Assembly (NCBI GenBank): GCA_027943745.1
Contig: AP025763.1
Coordinates: 3,782,001 to 3,846,000, forward strand
Direction: 5' to 3'
DNA length: 64,000 nt
Source: Neptuniibacter victor
GTDB lineage: Bacteria > Pseudomonadota > Gammaproteobacteria > Pseudomonadales > Balneatricaceae
Part shown: piece by piece, positions 16,801 to 26,708 of the stretch
Position numbering within the stretch: position 1 is the stretch's first letter
How the letters are laid out: each line of letters starts with the position of its first letter
Made by a program: the position numbers and the translations under genes
Notes under the pieces: generated by a model
The model's input: the letters and a program-made list of their open reading frames with translations, nothing else
The model's database searches: none
What the model was told of the DNA's origin: nothing

Positions 16801-18381
16801 ATGAAGAAGAACCTTCCGATCACTGAAACTGAAGAAACCTATAGCAGCAGCCTTAATATTTTATCAACCACCGATCTGAAAGGTGCGATCACATATGTGA
16901 ATAATGACTTCATCAATGTCAGTGGTTTTAATAACGACGAGCTTCTCGGTAAAAATCACAACATGGTTCGTCATCCAGATATGCCTCCTGCTGCATTTGA
17001 GGACCTGTGGACAACCGTGAAGGCAGGCCATTCGTGGATGGGGGTCGTTAAAAACCGCTGTAAAAACGGTAACTATTATTGGGTTGATGCTTATGTCACT
17101 CCCATCGAAAGAAATGGCCAAGTTGTAGAGTACCAATCGGTCAGGCGAAAACCTGATGCTGAACATATTCAACGCGCAGAACAAGTCTATCCCCACTTAA
17201 TGAACGGCAAATCCCCTTCAGTTTTAAAAGATGGACTAACACTGCGCAGTAAAGTATTAATGAGTTCTCTAATTCCACTATTTTTGGCCGTGATACTGAT
17301 GCTATTGGCTGAACTCACTCCTTTGATGGCGGCTTGCGCATTTGCCATTGCAGCCCTCATCACAGCCGCAGCACTAATGACAGTATTCACACCGTTCCAA
17401 AAATTGATTACCCATTCCAAGTCCATTGCCAACAACCCCGTTGCCCGTTACATCTTTTCTGGGCGCAACGACGATATTGGCCAGCTGATGCAAGTGATCA
17501 AAATGCTTGAATCAGAAACGGCTGGCTTGGTAGGACGTATTGCGGATTCAGCAGAAAGCTTAACCCACGGTGCTGCCAGCCTCAGCTCCGCCGTCTCTCA
17601 ATCCGAATCAGGCGTAAGACAACAATTTGCAGAAACAGATCAAGTCGCAGCAGCGGTTAACCAGATGTCTGCAAGTATCCAAGAAGTAGCAGGTAATGCT
17701 CAGAATAGTTCAGCGGCTGCATCAGGCGGGCTCGATGAAGTAGTTAAAGGGAAATCGGTGGTGAATGCCAGTGTAGAATCGATGCAGGCCCTACAACAGG
17801 ATATCGCAGAGGCTTCTGCGGTCATCGCCGAAGTAGAAGACAGTAGCAACAACATCGCCACCATCTTAAATGTAATCGGTGAAATTGCCGATCAAACCAA
17901 CCTCCTTGCGCTGAATGCAGCAATTGAAGCTGCGCGAGCAGGCGATGCAGGGCGCGGATTTTCCGTGGTAGCAGATGAGGTCCGTTCACTCGCAAGTCGG
18001 ACGCAAACCTCAACGGAAGAGATCCGACAGATGATCGATCGACTGCAACAAGCATCCAATAAAGCTGTATCAGCTATGGAGGCAGGACAAACACGTACCG
18101 ACAACTGTGTTTCGCATAGCAATCTAGCCGCTGACTCACTCGATACAATTCATAGCTCGATTGAATTAATCAATGATATGAATACTCAGATCGCATCAGC
18201 GGTTGAACAACAAAGCTCTGTTGCCGATGAAATAAGTCGCAGCGTTTATAACATTAGGGATATGTCAGAACAGAACTTAGAAGCGGTTGAAACCAGCTCA
18301 TCTACGAGTGAAGGGATGCTGCAAATATCTCAAGGCTTCTCCGAACTGTCCTCTCAGTTCTGGAGTAAACAAAGCGCGTAA
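16801..18381 (+). CDS. Aer-like methyl-accepting chemotaxis protein with N-terminal PAS domain
   Basis: This 526-residue protein has a cytoplasmic PAS domain (about 20-120: [16 protein letters not shown], then [16 protein letters not shown] and [11 protein letters not shown]) of the Aer energy-taxis type. It has no periplasmic domain, a paired hydrophobic hairpin (about 150-200) and a C-terminal signalling domain with the conserved tip [18 protein letters not shown]. Aer proteins bind FAD and report redox or oxygen state to CheA. The context offers no partner gene. The start lacks a clear Shine-Dalgarno. Flavin binding is family knowledge, not shown here. Confidence 0.9.
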   Translation: MKKNLPITETEETYSSSLNILSTTDLKGAITYVNNDFINVSGFNNDELLGKNHNMVRHPDMPPAAFEDLWTTVKAGHSWMGVVKNRCKNGNYYWVDAYVTPIERNGQVVEYQSVRRKPDAEHIQRAEQVYPHLMNGKSPSVLKDGLTLRSKVLMSSLIPLFLAVILMLLAELTPLMAACAFAIAALITAAALMTVFTPFQKLITHSKSIANNPVARYIFSGRNDDIGQLMQVIKMLESETAGLVGRIADSAESLTHGAASLSSAVSQSESGVRQQFAETDQVAAAVNQMSASIQEVAGNAQNSSAAASGGLDEVVKGKSVVNASVESMQALQQDIAEASAVIAEVEDSSNNIATILNVIGEIADQTNLLALNAAIEAARAGDAGRGFSVVADEVRSLASRTQTSTEEIRQMIDRLQQASNKAVSAMEAGQTRTDNCVSHSNLAADSLDTIHSSIELINDMNTQIASAVEQQSSVADEISRSVYNIRDMSEQNLEAVETSSSTSEGMLQISQGFSELSSQFWSKQSA

Positions 18382-18390
18382 CGGCTCCGC

Positions 18391-18441
18391 CAGCAAGCCG
18401 ATTTATCTCGTTCTATGAAGTAATTAGGCTTGCTGACTTTT
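18391..18441 (+). terminator. Probable terminator after the chemoreceptor gene
   Basis: CAGCAAGCC at 18391-18399 and GGCTTGCTG at 18427-18435 form a perfect nine-base stem with a 27-base loop, followed by ACTTTTTA on the plus strand. The right arm overlaps the 3' end of the convergent GlxA-type gene. Confidence 0.45.
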
Positions 18442-19410
18442 TACCCGATATTCTCGTGGCGATATGCCCAACTGCTTTTGAAACAAGCGCCGTAGCGAAC
18501 TTTGGCTACTATAGCCGACTCGCTCAACAATTTGCTCGATGCTTAAACTTGTCGTTTCCAATAACAATTTGGTCTGCTCTAATCGCAAGTTCTGCAAGTA
18601 ATCTGACAGATTAATTCCATTAGCACTTTTAAAACGACGGGAAAGGGTTCGCACACTGACCGAGTGAGAATTCGCCAAGCTTTCCATATCGATTCGTTTC
18701 GCAATGTCTCGCTGTAGCTGACTTTCGACTGCCAGCACTAAACTATCTTTATGATCGCTCTGTTCTTGAAGAAAAAGGTATGGCGAGGCATAAGTTTGCG
18801 AGGCATCGATCAGCATAGTGCGCGCTGCAGTTTGGGCTAACTGTCGACCAACTTGCTGCTCTGCGATCTGTAACATTACCCCGAGGTTTGCCGTCATCGA
18901 TCCCGTTGTAAACGAACCTTTATTCTTAATTAATAGCTGATCAGAACGGTGCTTTACATCTGGAAAGCGAGTAATAAACAGTTCTTTCAACCACCATGCC
19001 GTCGTCGCCTCTTTACCGGTGAGCACTCCCGTATCGGCGAGCAGAAAAACACCGCTACAATTTGCCGTTACAAGCACGCCGTCATCAATCTTTTGCTTTA
19101 ACCAGCGACACTCTTTATGGAGAGCATTTAGGCGGCTAAGCAGTGTTTTACTATCGTAATGATGAATGCCAGGCACAATGATCAAATCGGCATCTGCCAC
19201 GTCCTGCAACGCGAGGTCGGCAGCAATTCGCATACCATTCGAACAAGTAACGCTCGCGCCATCGAGCGAAGCGACCTTGCAGGAATACAGCTCATCATCA
19301 CGCCGCCCTTGTTGCTTCCATATCGTATTTACAACATTAAAAACATCAAACGGCGATGTCAGCCCAGACGCTTGGCAACCATCAAACCCTAATCCTATTA
19401 CCTGATACAT
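18424..19410 (-). CDS. GlxA-family transcriptional regulator (DJ-1/PfpI domain plus AraC HTH)
   Basis: This 328-residue protein joins an N-terminal class-I amidotransferase-like DJ-1/PfpI domain (about 1-190, with VTANCSGVFLLADTGVLTG in the nucleophile-elbow position) to a C-terminal AraC-type DNA-binding domain (LANSHSVSVRTLSRRFKSAN and IVERVGYSSQSSLRRLFQKQ). Such GlxA proteins regulate amine, betaine or aldehyde metabolism; the amidotransferase domain is usually a sensor, not an enzyme. It is divergent from an AhpD-like gene 108 bases away, its likeliest target. The ribosome site is weak. Confidence 0.9.
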   Translation of the reverse strand: MYQVIGLGFDGCQASGLTSPFDVFNVVNTIWKQQGRRDDELYSCKVASLDGASVTCSNGMRIAADLALQDVADADLIIVPGIHHYDSKTLLSRLNALHKECRWLKQKIDDGVLVTANCSGVFLLADTGVLTGKEATTAWWLKELFITRFPDVKHRSDQLLIKNKGSFTTGSMTANLGVMLQIAEQQVGRQLAQTAARTMLIDASQTYASPYLFLQEQSDHKDSLVLAVESQLQRDIAKRIDMESLANSHSVSVRTLSRRFKSANGINLSDYLQNLRLEQTKLLLETTSLSIEQIVERVGYSSQSSLRRLFQKQLGISPREYRVKSQQA

Positions 19411-19518
19411 TGTCCGATTACGCTCGCTATATGGCTACTATATGACTGAATAATGCTGTTTATGCTTGTTAGACTAACCAAACTATCTGATAAAAAAAAG
19501 AAATCTAAGGAGAAACCT

Positions 19519-20103
19519 ATGAGTAATGATCCGATTAGCCGTTACCCTGTCCCTGATGTAAACAGCCTCCCTGAAGATATCCGTGACCGAATTCTTGCTG
19601 TACAGGAAAAAGCGCGTTTTATCCCTAATGTATTTCTAACACTTGCTCATAGACCTGCAGAATTTCGTGCCTTTTTTGCCTACCACGACGCGATTATGGA
19701 GCGAGAAGAAAGCACACTAAGCCCCGCTGAAAAAGAGATGATCATTGTCGCTACGAGTGCGGCTAATGGCTGCCAATACTGTGTCATTGCTCATGGAGCA
19801 CTACTACGCGTATTTGCAAAAGAGCCTTTCCTTGCAGATCAGATCGCCATTAATTATCTACACGCCCCTTTAACTGAGCGCCAAAAAGCGATGTTGGCCT
19901 TCGCACTAAAGCTATCAAGAACACCCGAACTTATTAGCGAAGACGATTACACATTATTAAAAGCGCAAGGGTTTGATGATGAAGATATCTTAGATATTAG
20001 CGGTATTACTGCCTTTTTCGGTCTTTCAAACCGCATGGCAATTGTGACCGGCATGCAAGCCAATAGAGAATTCTACACGATGGCTAGAGAACCAAGAGCA
20101 TAA
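19519..20103 (+). CDS. AhpD/carboxymuconolactone decarboxylase-like peroxidase-related protein
   Basis: ATG 19519 is chosen because TAAGGAG lies just upstream; an earlier ATG at 19453 has no such site. The 194-residue product has the helical AhpD fold with the redox motif CQYCVIAHG (Cys85, Cys88, His92), as in uncharacterised peroxidase-related enzymes. These cysteines and the histidine are those used by AhpD alkylhydroperoxidases. It is divergent from a GlxA-type regulator. A paralogue of the same length and motif lies at 62720-63301 beyond the leucine operon. The physiological substrate is unknown. Confidence 0.88.
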   Translation: MSNDPISRYPVPDVNSLPEDIRDRILAVQEKARFIPNVFLTLAHRPAEFRAFFAYHDAIMEREESTLSPAEKEMIIVATSAANGCQYCVIAHGALLRVFAKEPFLADQIAINYLHAPLTERQKAMLAFALKLSRTPELISEDDYTLLKAQGFDDEDILDISGITAFFGLSNRMAIVTGMQANREFYTMAREPRA

Positions 20104-20115
20104 TTTATTAAGCCA

Positions 20116-20151
20116 ATAGATAGCGCCATCTTTTGGGATGGCGCTATCTAT
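20116..20151. terminator. Strong hairpin between convergent genes
   Basis: ATAGATAGCGCCATC and its exact reverse complement form a perfect 15-base stem with a six-base loop, placed between the stops of the AhpD-like gene and the Cache chemoreceptor. It lacks a clean T run, so it may stop both transcripts weakly or protect their 3' ends. Confidence 0.6.
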
Positions 20152-20160
20152 CTTAAAAAT

Positions 20161-21783
20161 TTAAATTTTAAATTTACTTATCTGGCTCTCTAGCAAAGTA
20201 GATAGTTGAGATAACTGCTCACTATTCGCCGCCACCATCTCAGAAGCCATTGCGGTTTCATCAGAAACACTAGAGATCGTAATAAGGTTTTGATTCATCT
20301 CGTCCGCCACTTGAGTTTGCTCCTCTGTCGCTGCCGCAACCTGTATAGCCATATCACGCACATGACACATCTGCTCTACAATACGCTTCAGTTCAGCCCC
20401 TGCATGTTGTGCAGATTGGACACTGGCAGCCGCACCTTCAGTCGATCTAGTCATGCTCAACACGGCATCTTTAGCACCTGAGCGTAAACGCTCATTCATC
20501 TCTTGAATCTCATTAGTGGACGATTGAGTACGCTTAGCTAATTGACGCACTTCATCAGCAACCACTGAAAAACCGCGCCCGAACTCCCCTGCTCTTGCCG
20601 CTTCAATTGCAGCGTTCAGCGCAAGTAGGTTAGTTTGATCTGAGATTCCGCGAATCTCACCTAAAACATTGCTGATCTGTTCAGTATCATGCTCTAAATG
20701 TTTTATAACTTCAGATGACTTCTCTACTTCACTAGCAAGTATTTGTATCTTCGTAATAGTGTCATCAACATTGGCATTGCCCGCCTCTGCCTCATGATCG
20801 GCTTCATCCGTTGCTCCTGCTGATGCAGCAGCATTACGTGAAATCTCCTGCACGGTCGCACTCATTTCAGTCATCGCTGCAGCAAGTAACTCCGTTTCAG
20901 AGGACTGTTGACGCGTCCCTGCACTTGTCTGTTCAGCGCTAGCAGCTAGTTGCAAAGCACTACCTTGTACTTGCTTAATGGAATCGGTTAACTGCACGAC
21001 CAAGTTTTGAAAAACGCCAAGGGTCGTATCGATACTTTTAGCGACTCGCCCCAGTTCATCTTTAGTGTCCAAATTCACGCGCTGTGTCAGATCTGCTTCA
21101 GACACGGCTTTCATAACCCCCTCTATACGTTGTAGAGGGCGAGTAATACTTCTCACAATAGGCAACGAGGTAAATACCAAAATCAGGACGACAAAAAGCA
21201 ATACAATAGAAAAACGAATAAGCTCACTAACGAACGCTTCTTGGAGGTCATTAACATAAACACCCGTACCTAAAACCCATCCCCATGGGGCAAACGATTT
21301 TACATAGCTCTCTTTATCTAAAGGCTCTGTCGACCCGGCCTTTGGCCACTGGTAGGAGAAAAATGCAGAGGCGTTATTTTGCGTTGCAATTCTAGCCATC
21401 TGCTTAAAGACCGGTACACCGGTTTCAGTTTTGGTCGTACTTAAATCTTTGCCGCGAAATTTAGGATTACCACCATGCCCGATCATAACCACATTACGAT
21501 CTAGCACGAAAAAGTATTCACCGTTACGATACTTCATCTTTTCTAGCTGTGATAATGCGGCTGCTTTTGCTTCATCTTCAGAAACGACACCCTGTTTTGC
21601 CAACTCATGCTGTGTAGTAATAACACCATGTGCTGATTCAACAAGCGACTGAATCTCAGTTTGACGAGCTTGATGTAGTTTCTGCTTACCATTCAATAAA
21701 CCAAACAATTCAACTGTGATAATTGCAATCACAGCAACAGCGATAAGCAGACTTAAACGCTGCTGTACTGATAAGTTTTTCAT
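20161..21783 (-). CDS. Methyl-accepting chemotaxis protein with periplasmic Cache sensor
   Basis: This 540-residue receptor has an N-terminal membrane segment (about 8-28), a single-Cache domain in the periplasm (about 40-185, with [20 protein letters not shown] and [13 protein letters not shown]), a second membrane segment (about 190-210), HAMP, and a long signalling coiled coil with [20 protein letters not shown]. Cache domains of this type often bind small organic acids, but the ligand cannot be read here. The ribosome site AGGAACGGAC precedes ATG. An FNR-type box lies 93-106 bases upstream. Confidence 0.92.
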   Translation of the reverse strand: MKNLSVQQRLSLLIAVAVIAIITVELFGLLNGKQKLHQARQTEIQSLVESAHGVITTQHELAKQGVVSEDEAKAAALSQLEKMKYRNGEYFFVLDRNVVMIGHGGNPKFRGKDLSTTKTETGVPVFKQMARIATQNNASAFFSYQWPKAGSTEPLDKESYVKSFAPWGWVLGTGVYVNDLQEAFVSELIRFSIVLLFVVLILVFTSLPIVRSITRPLQRIEGVMKAVSEADLTQRVNLDTKDELGRVAKSIDTTLGVFQNLVVQLTDSIKQVQGSALQLAASAEQTSAGTRQQSSETELLAAAMTEMSATVQEISRNAAASAGATDEADHEAEAGNANVDDTITKIQILASEVEKSSEVIKHLEHDTEQISNVLGEIRGISDQTNLLALNAAIEAARAGEFGRGFSVVADEVRQLAKRTQSSTNEIQEMNERLRSGAKDAVLSMTRSTEGAAASVQSAQHAGAELKRIVEQMCHVRDMAIQVAAATEEQTQVADEMNQNLITISSVSDETAMASEMVAANSEQLSQLSTLLESQISKFKI

Positions 21784-21875
21784 CTTTGTCCGTTCCTACG
21801 ACAGTTACACTTTTTGAGAAAAGTGAGTCCGTATTAATTTGGGCACAGTATCTAGTAGCATCGTGCAACTAGCGA

Positions 21876-21889
21876 TTGATATATATCAA
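21876..21889. promoter_or_regulatory. FNR/Anr-type box
   Basis: TTGATATATATCAA is an exact match to the FNR/Anr consensus TTGAT-N4-ATCAA. It lies in the 167-base gap between the Cache chemoreceptor (minus) and the glutathione transferase (plus); its centre is about 68 bases before the transferase ATG and 99 before the receptor ATG, so either or both could be oxygen-regulated. Confidence 0.6.
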
Positions 21890-21950
21890 GAAACAATTAA
21901 AGTTAAATGAAAAGTTGAAAATTCATCTTAATAAAGTAGGAAGGTTAGGG

Positions 21951-22625
21951 ATGGCGCTAAAACTATTTCACTGTCATGAAGCACGTTCAATGCGTTCACT
22001 ATGGCTCATCAATGAATTAGAGCTTGAGGCAGAAACCATTATTCTCTCGTTTGGTGAAGCCCTACGCAGTATCGATTACTTATCTAAGCACCCTTTAGGG
22101 CGAGTACCTTGTCTAGAAGATAATACGGGTGATAAAAAAGTCGCTCTATTTGAAAGTGGCGCTATTGCCGAATACCTTTGCGAAAACTATGACACTAAAC
22201 AGCTGTGGCGAGAGCCTGGTAATCCTGAGCGAGCCGAATGGCTGCAATGGTTACATTACGCAGAAACGATCACTGTGCATGCGGCTAGTTTGACGCAACA
22301 AGCTATCGCTATCTATGACCCTACACTACGCTCGCCGACAGTACGTAAACTCGAAACACGACGCCTTGAGAAAGCGATTGAAGTGTTAGAGCAACACTTA
22401 CAAGGCAGAGATTATTTATTAGAAAGTGGGTTTAGTGCCGTCGACGTTGGCATCGGTTATAGCCTGCATGTTGGGCGACTATTTACGGATCTTTCAGCAT
22501 TTCCAACCGTTCATCAATATTACCAACGATTAGCGCAGCGCCCTGCCTTCCAACAGTCTTTACCCGCTAAAGATGCTGAACATAGAATCTATACCGCTGA
22601 AAACTACTGGCTAGAAGAGGTCTAA
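21951..22625 (+). CDS. Glutathione S-transferase family protein
   Basis: From ATG 21951, preceded by GGAAGG, the product is 224 residues; the frame upstream to 21876 is rejected because it contains the FNR-type box and lacks a ribosome site. An N-terminal thioredoxin-like domain (ALKLFHCHEARSMRSLWLIN, with cis-proline region GRVPCLED and FESGAIAEYL) is followed by an all-helical C-terminal domain with LLESGFSAVDVGIGY. This is a typical bacterial cytosolic transferase. The catalytic residue is probably Ser13 in ARSMRS. The substrate is unknown. Confidence 0.9.
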   Translation: MALKLFHCHEARSMRSLWLINELELEAETIILSFGEALRSIDYLSKHPLGRVPCLEDNTGDKKVALFESGAIAEYLCENYDTKQLWREPGNPERAEWLQWLHYAETITVHAASLTQQAIAIYDPTLRSPTVRKLETRRLEKAIEVLEQHLQGRDYLLESGFSAVDVGIGYSLHVGRLFTDLSAFPTVHQYYQRLAQRPAFQQSLPAKDAEHRIYTAENYWLEEV

Positions 22626-22646
22626 AAAGGACCAAGACAGCAGATG

Positions 22647-23273
22647 TTAGCGATCACCTACTAACCCGAGAACAACGGCCATCTGGATAAGCTCTGCTAA
22701 AGAGTTTGCTAACATTTTACGCATCATATTCGCGCGATGGCCTTCTATTGTCTTACGATTAACGGAGAGATCATCCGCCGTTTCCTGATTCGACAGACCC
22801 TGTACAACACGATCAAAAACCTGCTTCTCTCGCTTGGTCAGGCTTTTATAACACTCATGAACTGAATTTTTCTGTTCACGGTTACTGCGCTGCTTTTGAT
22901 CTTCCGCTAAGGCTCTCTGTACATGATCTAGCAATGTTTGATCATTAAAAGGCTTCTCTAAAAATGTTTGCGCACCTTGCGTCATCGCAGTGACCGCCAT
23001 ATCCACATTGCCATGAGCAGAGATCATAATTAAAGGCAGATCAATATTATATTCAGGCAACTTCTTTTGCGCGCTGATACCACTTAAACCAGGCATACGC
23101 ACATCCATCAATATACATCCGCTTTGGCCTGCTGGGTAAGCATCAAGGAAGGCTTGTGCCGTTGAGAAGCTTTCCACTTGTAGATGCATAGATTCCAACA
23201 GCCACTGTAAAGAATCACGTACATCGACATCATCATCAACGACATATACGATTTGATCAGAACCACTATCCAT
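22647..23273 (-). CDS. FixJ-like response regulator (receiver plus LuxR HTH)
   Basis: This 208-residue protein has a receiver domain (VYVVDDDVDVRDS with acidic residues at 13-15, phosphoacceptor Asp57 in ILMDVRMPG, Lys in FLEKPF) and a C-terminal GerE/LuxR DNA-binding domain (LTKREKQVFDRVVQGLSNQE, then VNRKTIEGHRANMMRKM). The organisation is that of FixJ/TodT/StyR regulators. It follows the PAS kinase gene by 98 bases in the same direction and is its evident partner. It may control nearby acyl-CoA genes; that is inference from position. Confidence 0.92.
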   Translation of the reverse strand: MDSGSDQIVYVVDDDVDVRDSLQWLLESMHLQVESFSTAQAFLDAYPAGQSGCILMDVRMPGLSGISAQKKLPEYNIDLPLIMISAHGNVDMAVTAMTQGAQTFLEKPFNDQTLLDHVQRALAEDQKQRSNREQKNSVHECYKSLTKREKQVFDRVVQGLSNQETADDLSVNRKTIEGHRANMMRKMLANSLAELIQMAVVLGLVGDR

Positions 23274-23371
23274 TAAAGCGTTATCTCAGCAGCTTTGTTA
23301 AAGACAAAACTAGGATATTACGTAGCCTTCTAATCGACAAGCGTAAAACACTGAAGCTGTCGTCAGACTCG

Positions 23372-24916
23372 TTACGCCTTGATCATAGTGAAACTAAAAA
23401 CAGCCCCACCGTTTGTGGCATTTTCTGCCCAAAGATGACCGCCATGAATCTCAACTAACGAACGACTAATCGCAAGCCCCATACCTAAACCATGCTCTTT
23501 AGTGGTATAGAACTGATCAAAAAGCTGTTCAGTTTCAGGGGGTAACCCTCCTCCCTCATCGTGGACATGGATTGTAACCTGATCACTACGGGTCTCTTCA
23601 GCGTCAATCCAAACTCGTTTTTGTGCACCGCCTTCATGACTACCGCATTCTTCAATCCCATTAAGAATCAGATTTAATAGCACTTGCTCCAACTGAATCC
23701 TATCGGCCATCACTGCACTAAGATTATCTGCGATTAAATTATCGACCTGTACATTTTTGCTACCGGCACTGCTAATCGAAAACTGTAGGACATCATCGAC
23801 CAATTTTTTGACATCTATACTTTCACGCTGTGGCTGACCTTTACGGGCAAAGTCCATCATGCGCCGAATAATCTCACCCGCTCTGAGGGCTGTAGCACTG
23901 ATACGATCTAACGGTTTTTGTATAGTTGAGACAGGAATTTCTGCTTGATCACCCACCCGGCGCTCAATCCCGCTGACATAATTCACTATCGCCGTGAGAG
24001 GCTGATTGAGCTCATGCGCCAAACCGGAGGCCATCTCGCCCATCGTCATTAATCGACTGGCGTGACTGACTTCTGAATGGTATCTCTGGCGCTCCTCTTC
24101 CATTGCCCGTTGCGCACTCATATCTTTAGCGACAATCGAATAATATTCAATTTGATCGTCCAACGTTTTATGCGCCAGCACTTCCAGCAAAACGGGAATA
24201 TTGCGGCCATTTTGATCACGCATCTCAGTATCGCCACGCCACTGCCCATCTTCCAACGCTGTGGATAACGCTTTTATGATCTGCTGTTGATAAGTTTTAG
24301 CGGGGAAAAGGTCTTTAAGCAAAAGCGCATTCTCGGTGTTATCCACACCCAAACGCAGCCTTGCAGCTTCATTGAGGTTTCCAACTCGGTTTTCTAAATC
24401 AATAAAAGCAACTAAATCACTACTACTTTCTAACACGCGTGCTAATCGTCGATTCGTCTGTTCCGCATTAATGCGCCTACTGGCATCTCGCGAAACCACC
24501 AGCATCTCTTTCAACTCTCCCGTTTCGGGATCACGGATCGAGCGGCTAGTACTTTCCAGCCAGGTGTAGTGCCCATCTTTACAGCGGAAACGGTAGGTAT
24601 GGGTGTATAAACCACGCTCATAGCTAACACTGGGCAAACGAAGTTTAAAATCTTCAACATCGTCCGGGTGGTAAAGCTCATAAGCTGATTTACCAATGAT
24701 CTCATCGACGTTATAACCCAGCAGATGTTCTACCGCAGGCGAGGCATAAATAAAGCACCAGTCATCAGGAGAGTGGCGCGATATCATATCAGTCGACTGT
24801 TCAGCCATCTCTGCTAACAAACGGTTACGTTCGGCATCATCGGTCAAGGTAGACATAGCAGAATGAGGGTTCTTACTATCCATTGGAGGAATCTCGGGCT
24901 GGAAACTAAATAGCAT
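23372..24916 (-). CDS. PAS-domain sensor histidine kinase (FixL/TodS-like, soluble)
   Basis: This 514-residue protein has no membrane segments. It contains two PAS domains (about 35-150 and 155-270), a HisKA domain with phosphoacceptor His301 in LAHELNQPLTA, and an ATPase domain with LEQVLLNLILNGIEE, DEGGGLPPE and GLGMGLAISRS. It should phosphorylate the FixJ-like regulator encoded next. Neither PAS domain shows an obvious heme-binding FixL signature, so the stimulus is unknown; a catabolic substrate is possible given the acyl-CoA ligase upstream. GGAG lies before the ATG. No receiver domain is fused. Confidence 0.92.
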   Translation of the reverse strand: MLFSFQPEIPPMDSKNPHSAMSTLTDDAERNRLLAEMAEQSTDMISRHSPDDWCFIYASPAVEHLLGYNVDEIIGKSAYELYHPDDVEDFKLRLPSVSYERGLYTHTYRFRCKDGHYTWLESTSRSIRDPETGELKEMLVVSRDASRRINAEQTNRRLARVLESSSDLVAFIDLENRVGNLNEAARLRLGVDNTENALLLKDLFPAKTYQQQIIKALSTALEDGQWRGDTEMRDQNGRNIPVLLEVLAHKTLDDQIEYYSIVAKDMSAQRAMEEERQRYHSEVSHASRLMTMGEMASGLAHELNQPLTAIVNYVSGIERRVGDQAEIPVSTIQKPLDRISATALRAGEIIRRMMDFARKGQPQRESIDVKKLVDDVLQFSISSAGSKNVQVDNLIADNLSAVMADRIQLEQVLLNLILNGIEECGSHEGGAQKRVWIDAEETRSDQVTIHVHDEGGGLPPETEQLFDQFYTTKEHGLGMGLAISRSLVEIHGGHLWAENATNGGAVFSFTMIKA

Positions 24917-24952
24917 CGGTTAGCACTCCGATAGTAGCAGAAAAGAGAGATA

Positions 24953-24982
24953 GGCCGAAGCGGCGGAAACCACTTCGGCCTG
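24953..24982 (-). terminator. Hairpin after the acyl-CoA ligase gene
   Basis: AGGCCGAAG and CTTCGGCCT form a perfect nine-base stem with a 12-base loop, 16 bases beyond the ligase stop. Only a pyrimidine-rich tract follows on the minus strand, so it may be partial and allow read-through into the kinase gene. Confidence 0.55.
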
Positions 24983-24997
24983 CACGATCTTAAGGTG

Positions 24998-26635
24998 TTA
25001 ACCTAGATCTTTGAGCATAGAGCGCAGAGCAAACTTTTGAACTTTACCTGTGGACGTCTTAGGCAAAGGTGCAAAAACCACCTGTTTAGGGCACTTAAAG
25101 TGCGCCATGTTATCGCGTGTAAAGCTTATAATTTCAGCTTCTGACACACTCGCTCCCGGCTTTAAAGTCACAAACGCACAGGGAACTTCTCCCCAGTGCT
25201 CATGAGGCTTAGCAACAACCGCAGCTTCCAAAATATCAGGATGGCGATATAACGTATCTTCTACTTCGATCGTAGAGATATTTTCGCCGCCTGAAATAAT
25301 GACATCTTTAGAGCGGTCTTTAACTTCTATATAGCCATCTTCATGCCAAACAGCCAGATCACCGGTATGAAACCAACCACCGGCAAAAGCAGCATCAGAG
25401 GAACTTGGGTTTTTAAGATAACCTTTCATCACGTTGTTGCCGCGCATGAAGATCTCACCCAGCGTCCGGCCATCGCGTTGCACCGGCAGCATAGTTTCTG
25501 GATCAGCCACCATGACCTCCTCCAAGGCGGGTGCTCTAACACCCTGACGGGCCATTTTCGCCGCTTTCTGCTCTAAGGCTAATGCATCCCACTCTTCTTG
25601 ATGTGCACAAAAAACACTTGGACCATAAGATTCGGTAAGCCCATAGGCATGAACGACCTTGATCCCGATATTTTCCATGCCCTCAATAATTGCAGCAGGA
25701 GGCGCTGCGCCACCGGTGGTAACCGTTACCGTACGGGTTAATGAATTCTTCACTTCATCCGAGGCATTCAATAGCATATTGAGTACGACAGGCGCACCAC
25801 AGAAGTGTGTAACCCCGCAACTCTCAATCAGCTCAAAGACCTTATCCGGTTGTAAGTGCCGTAAACAAACATGCGTACCAGCTACCGCAGTCACCGACCA
25901 TGGGTAACACCAACCGTTACAATGGAACATAGGTAACGTCCAGAGATAGACGGCATGAGGAGGTAGGTTTTGACCTATGATATTACTCACCGCGTTCAGA
26001 TGGGCCCCGCGGTGATGATAAACCACACCTTTCGGGTTTCCTGTTGTGCCCGATGTATAATTAAGCGTAATCGCTTGCCATTCATCCTCAGGTGCAGACC
26101 ATTGAAAATCAGTATCACCCTCTTCAAGCAACTGCTCGTAGGTCATCTCGCCTACTAAGTCGCCTACTTGAAATTGAGGATCATCTACATCAACAACAAG
26201 CGGCGTCACACTTGCCATACGGACCGCTTTAGCCACGATATCCGAGTATTCACGATCCGTTATCATCACTTTCGCTTCGCCATGATCGAGCATAAAAGCG
26301 ATCGTTTCTGAATCTAGCCGTGTATTTTGGGTATTAAGCACAGCACCCGTCATCGGCACTGCAAAATGTAGTTCTAGCATCTCGGGGATATTAGGCAGCA
26401 TGACCGCTACCGTATCACCCTCTCCAATACCACGCTTAATAAGCGCAGACGCTAACTGCTTACAACGTTGGTAGGTTTCAGCCCAGCTTCGACGAATGTC
26501 ACCGTATATGACGGCAGTACGATTCGGATATACCGAAGCCGCACGTTCAATAAAGGATAACGGCGTTAACGCAGCATAATTTGCAGCATTCTTATCTAAG
26601 CCTAGGCTGTACGGATTATTATTGTTGTTCTCCAT
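24998..26635 (-). CDS. Acyl-CoA ligase (AMP-binding; DmdB/short-chain acyl-CoA synthetase-like)
   Basis: ATG 26633-26635 (MENNNNNPYSLGL) is preferred over an upstream frame start because AAGG lies eight bases before it; this gives 545 residues. ANL-family motifs are all present: LNYTSGTTGNPKGVVYHHRG, YGLTESYGPS, FHTGDLAVWHEDGYIEVKDR and the C-terminal lysine in KTSTGKVQKFALR. The opening YAALTPLSFIERAASVYPNR is typical of the group containing methylmercaptopropionyl-CoA ligase (DmdB) and other short or medium acyl-CoA synthetases. It activates a carboxylic acid to its CoA thioester using ATP. It lies downstream of MaoC-like and isochorismatase-like genes and upstream of a two-component pair. 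The acid is not identifiable. Confidence 0.9.
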   Translation of the reverse strand: MENNNNNPYSLGLDKNAANYAALTPLSFIERAASVYPNRTAVIYGDIRRSWAETYQRCKQLASALIKRGIGEGDTVAVMLPNIPEMLELHFAVPMTGAVLNTQNTRLDSETIAFMLDHGEAKVMITDREYSDIVAKAVRMASVTPLVVDVDDPQFQVGDLVGEMTYEQLLEEGDTDFQWSAPEDEWQAITLNYTSGTTGNPKGVVYHHRGAHLNAVSNIIGQNLPPHAVYLWTLPMFHCNGWCYPWSVTAVAGTHVCLRHLQPDKVFELIESCGVTHFCGAPVVLNMLLNASDEVKNSLTRTVTVTTGGAAPPAAIIEGMENIGIKVVHAYGLTESYGPSVFCAHQEEWDALALEQKAAKMARQGVRAPALEEVMVADPETMLPVQRDGRTLGEIFMRGNNVMKGYLKNPSSSDAAFAGGWFHTGDLAVWHEDGYIEVKDRSKDVIISGGENISTIEVEDTLYRHPDILEAAVVAKPHEHWGEVPCAFVTLKPGASVSEAEIISFTRDNMAHFKCPKQVVFAPLPKTSTGKVQKFALRSMLKDLG

Positions 26636-26708
26636 ACTTTTACCTTTTTGTATGATTTGAATTGACGCAATAACACCCACAACAACGGGCATCATCTCAA
26701 TAAATCAA

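Noticed and set aside
16801-18381. Operon of the PAS chemoreceptor with other chemotaxis genes
   Set aside because: No cheA, cheW or flagellar gene adjoins; it is an isolated receptor gene.
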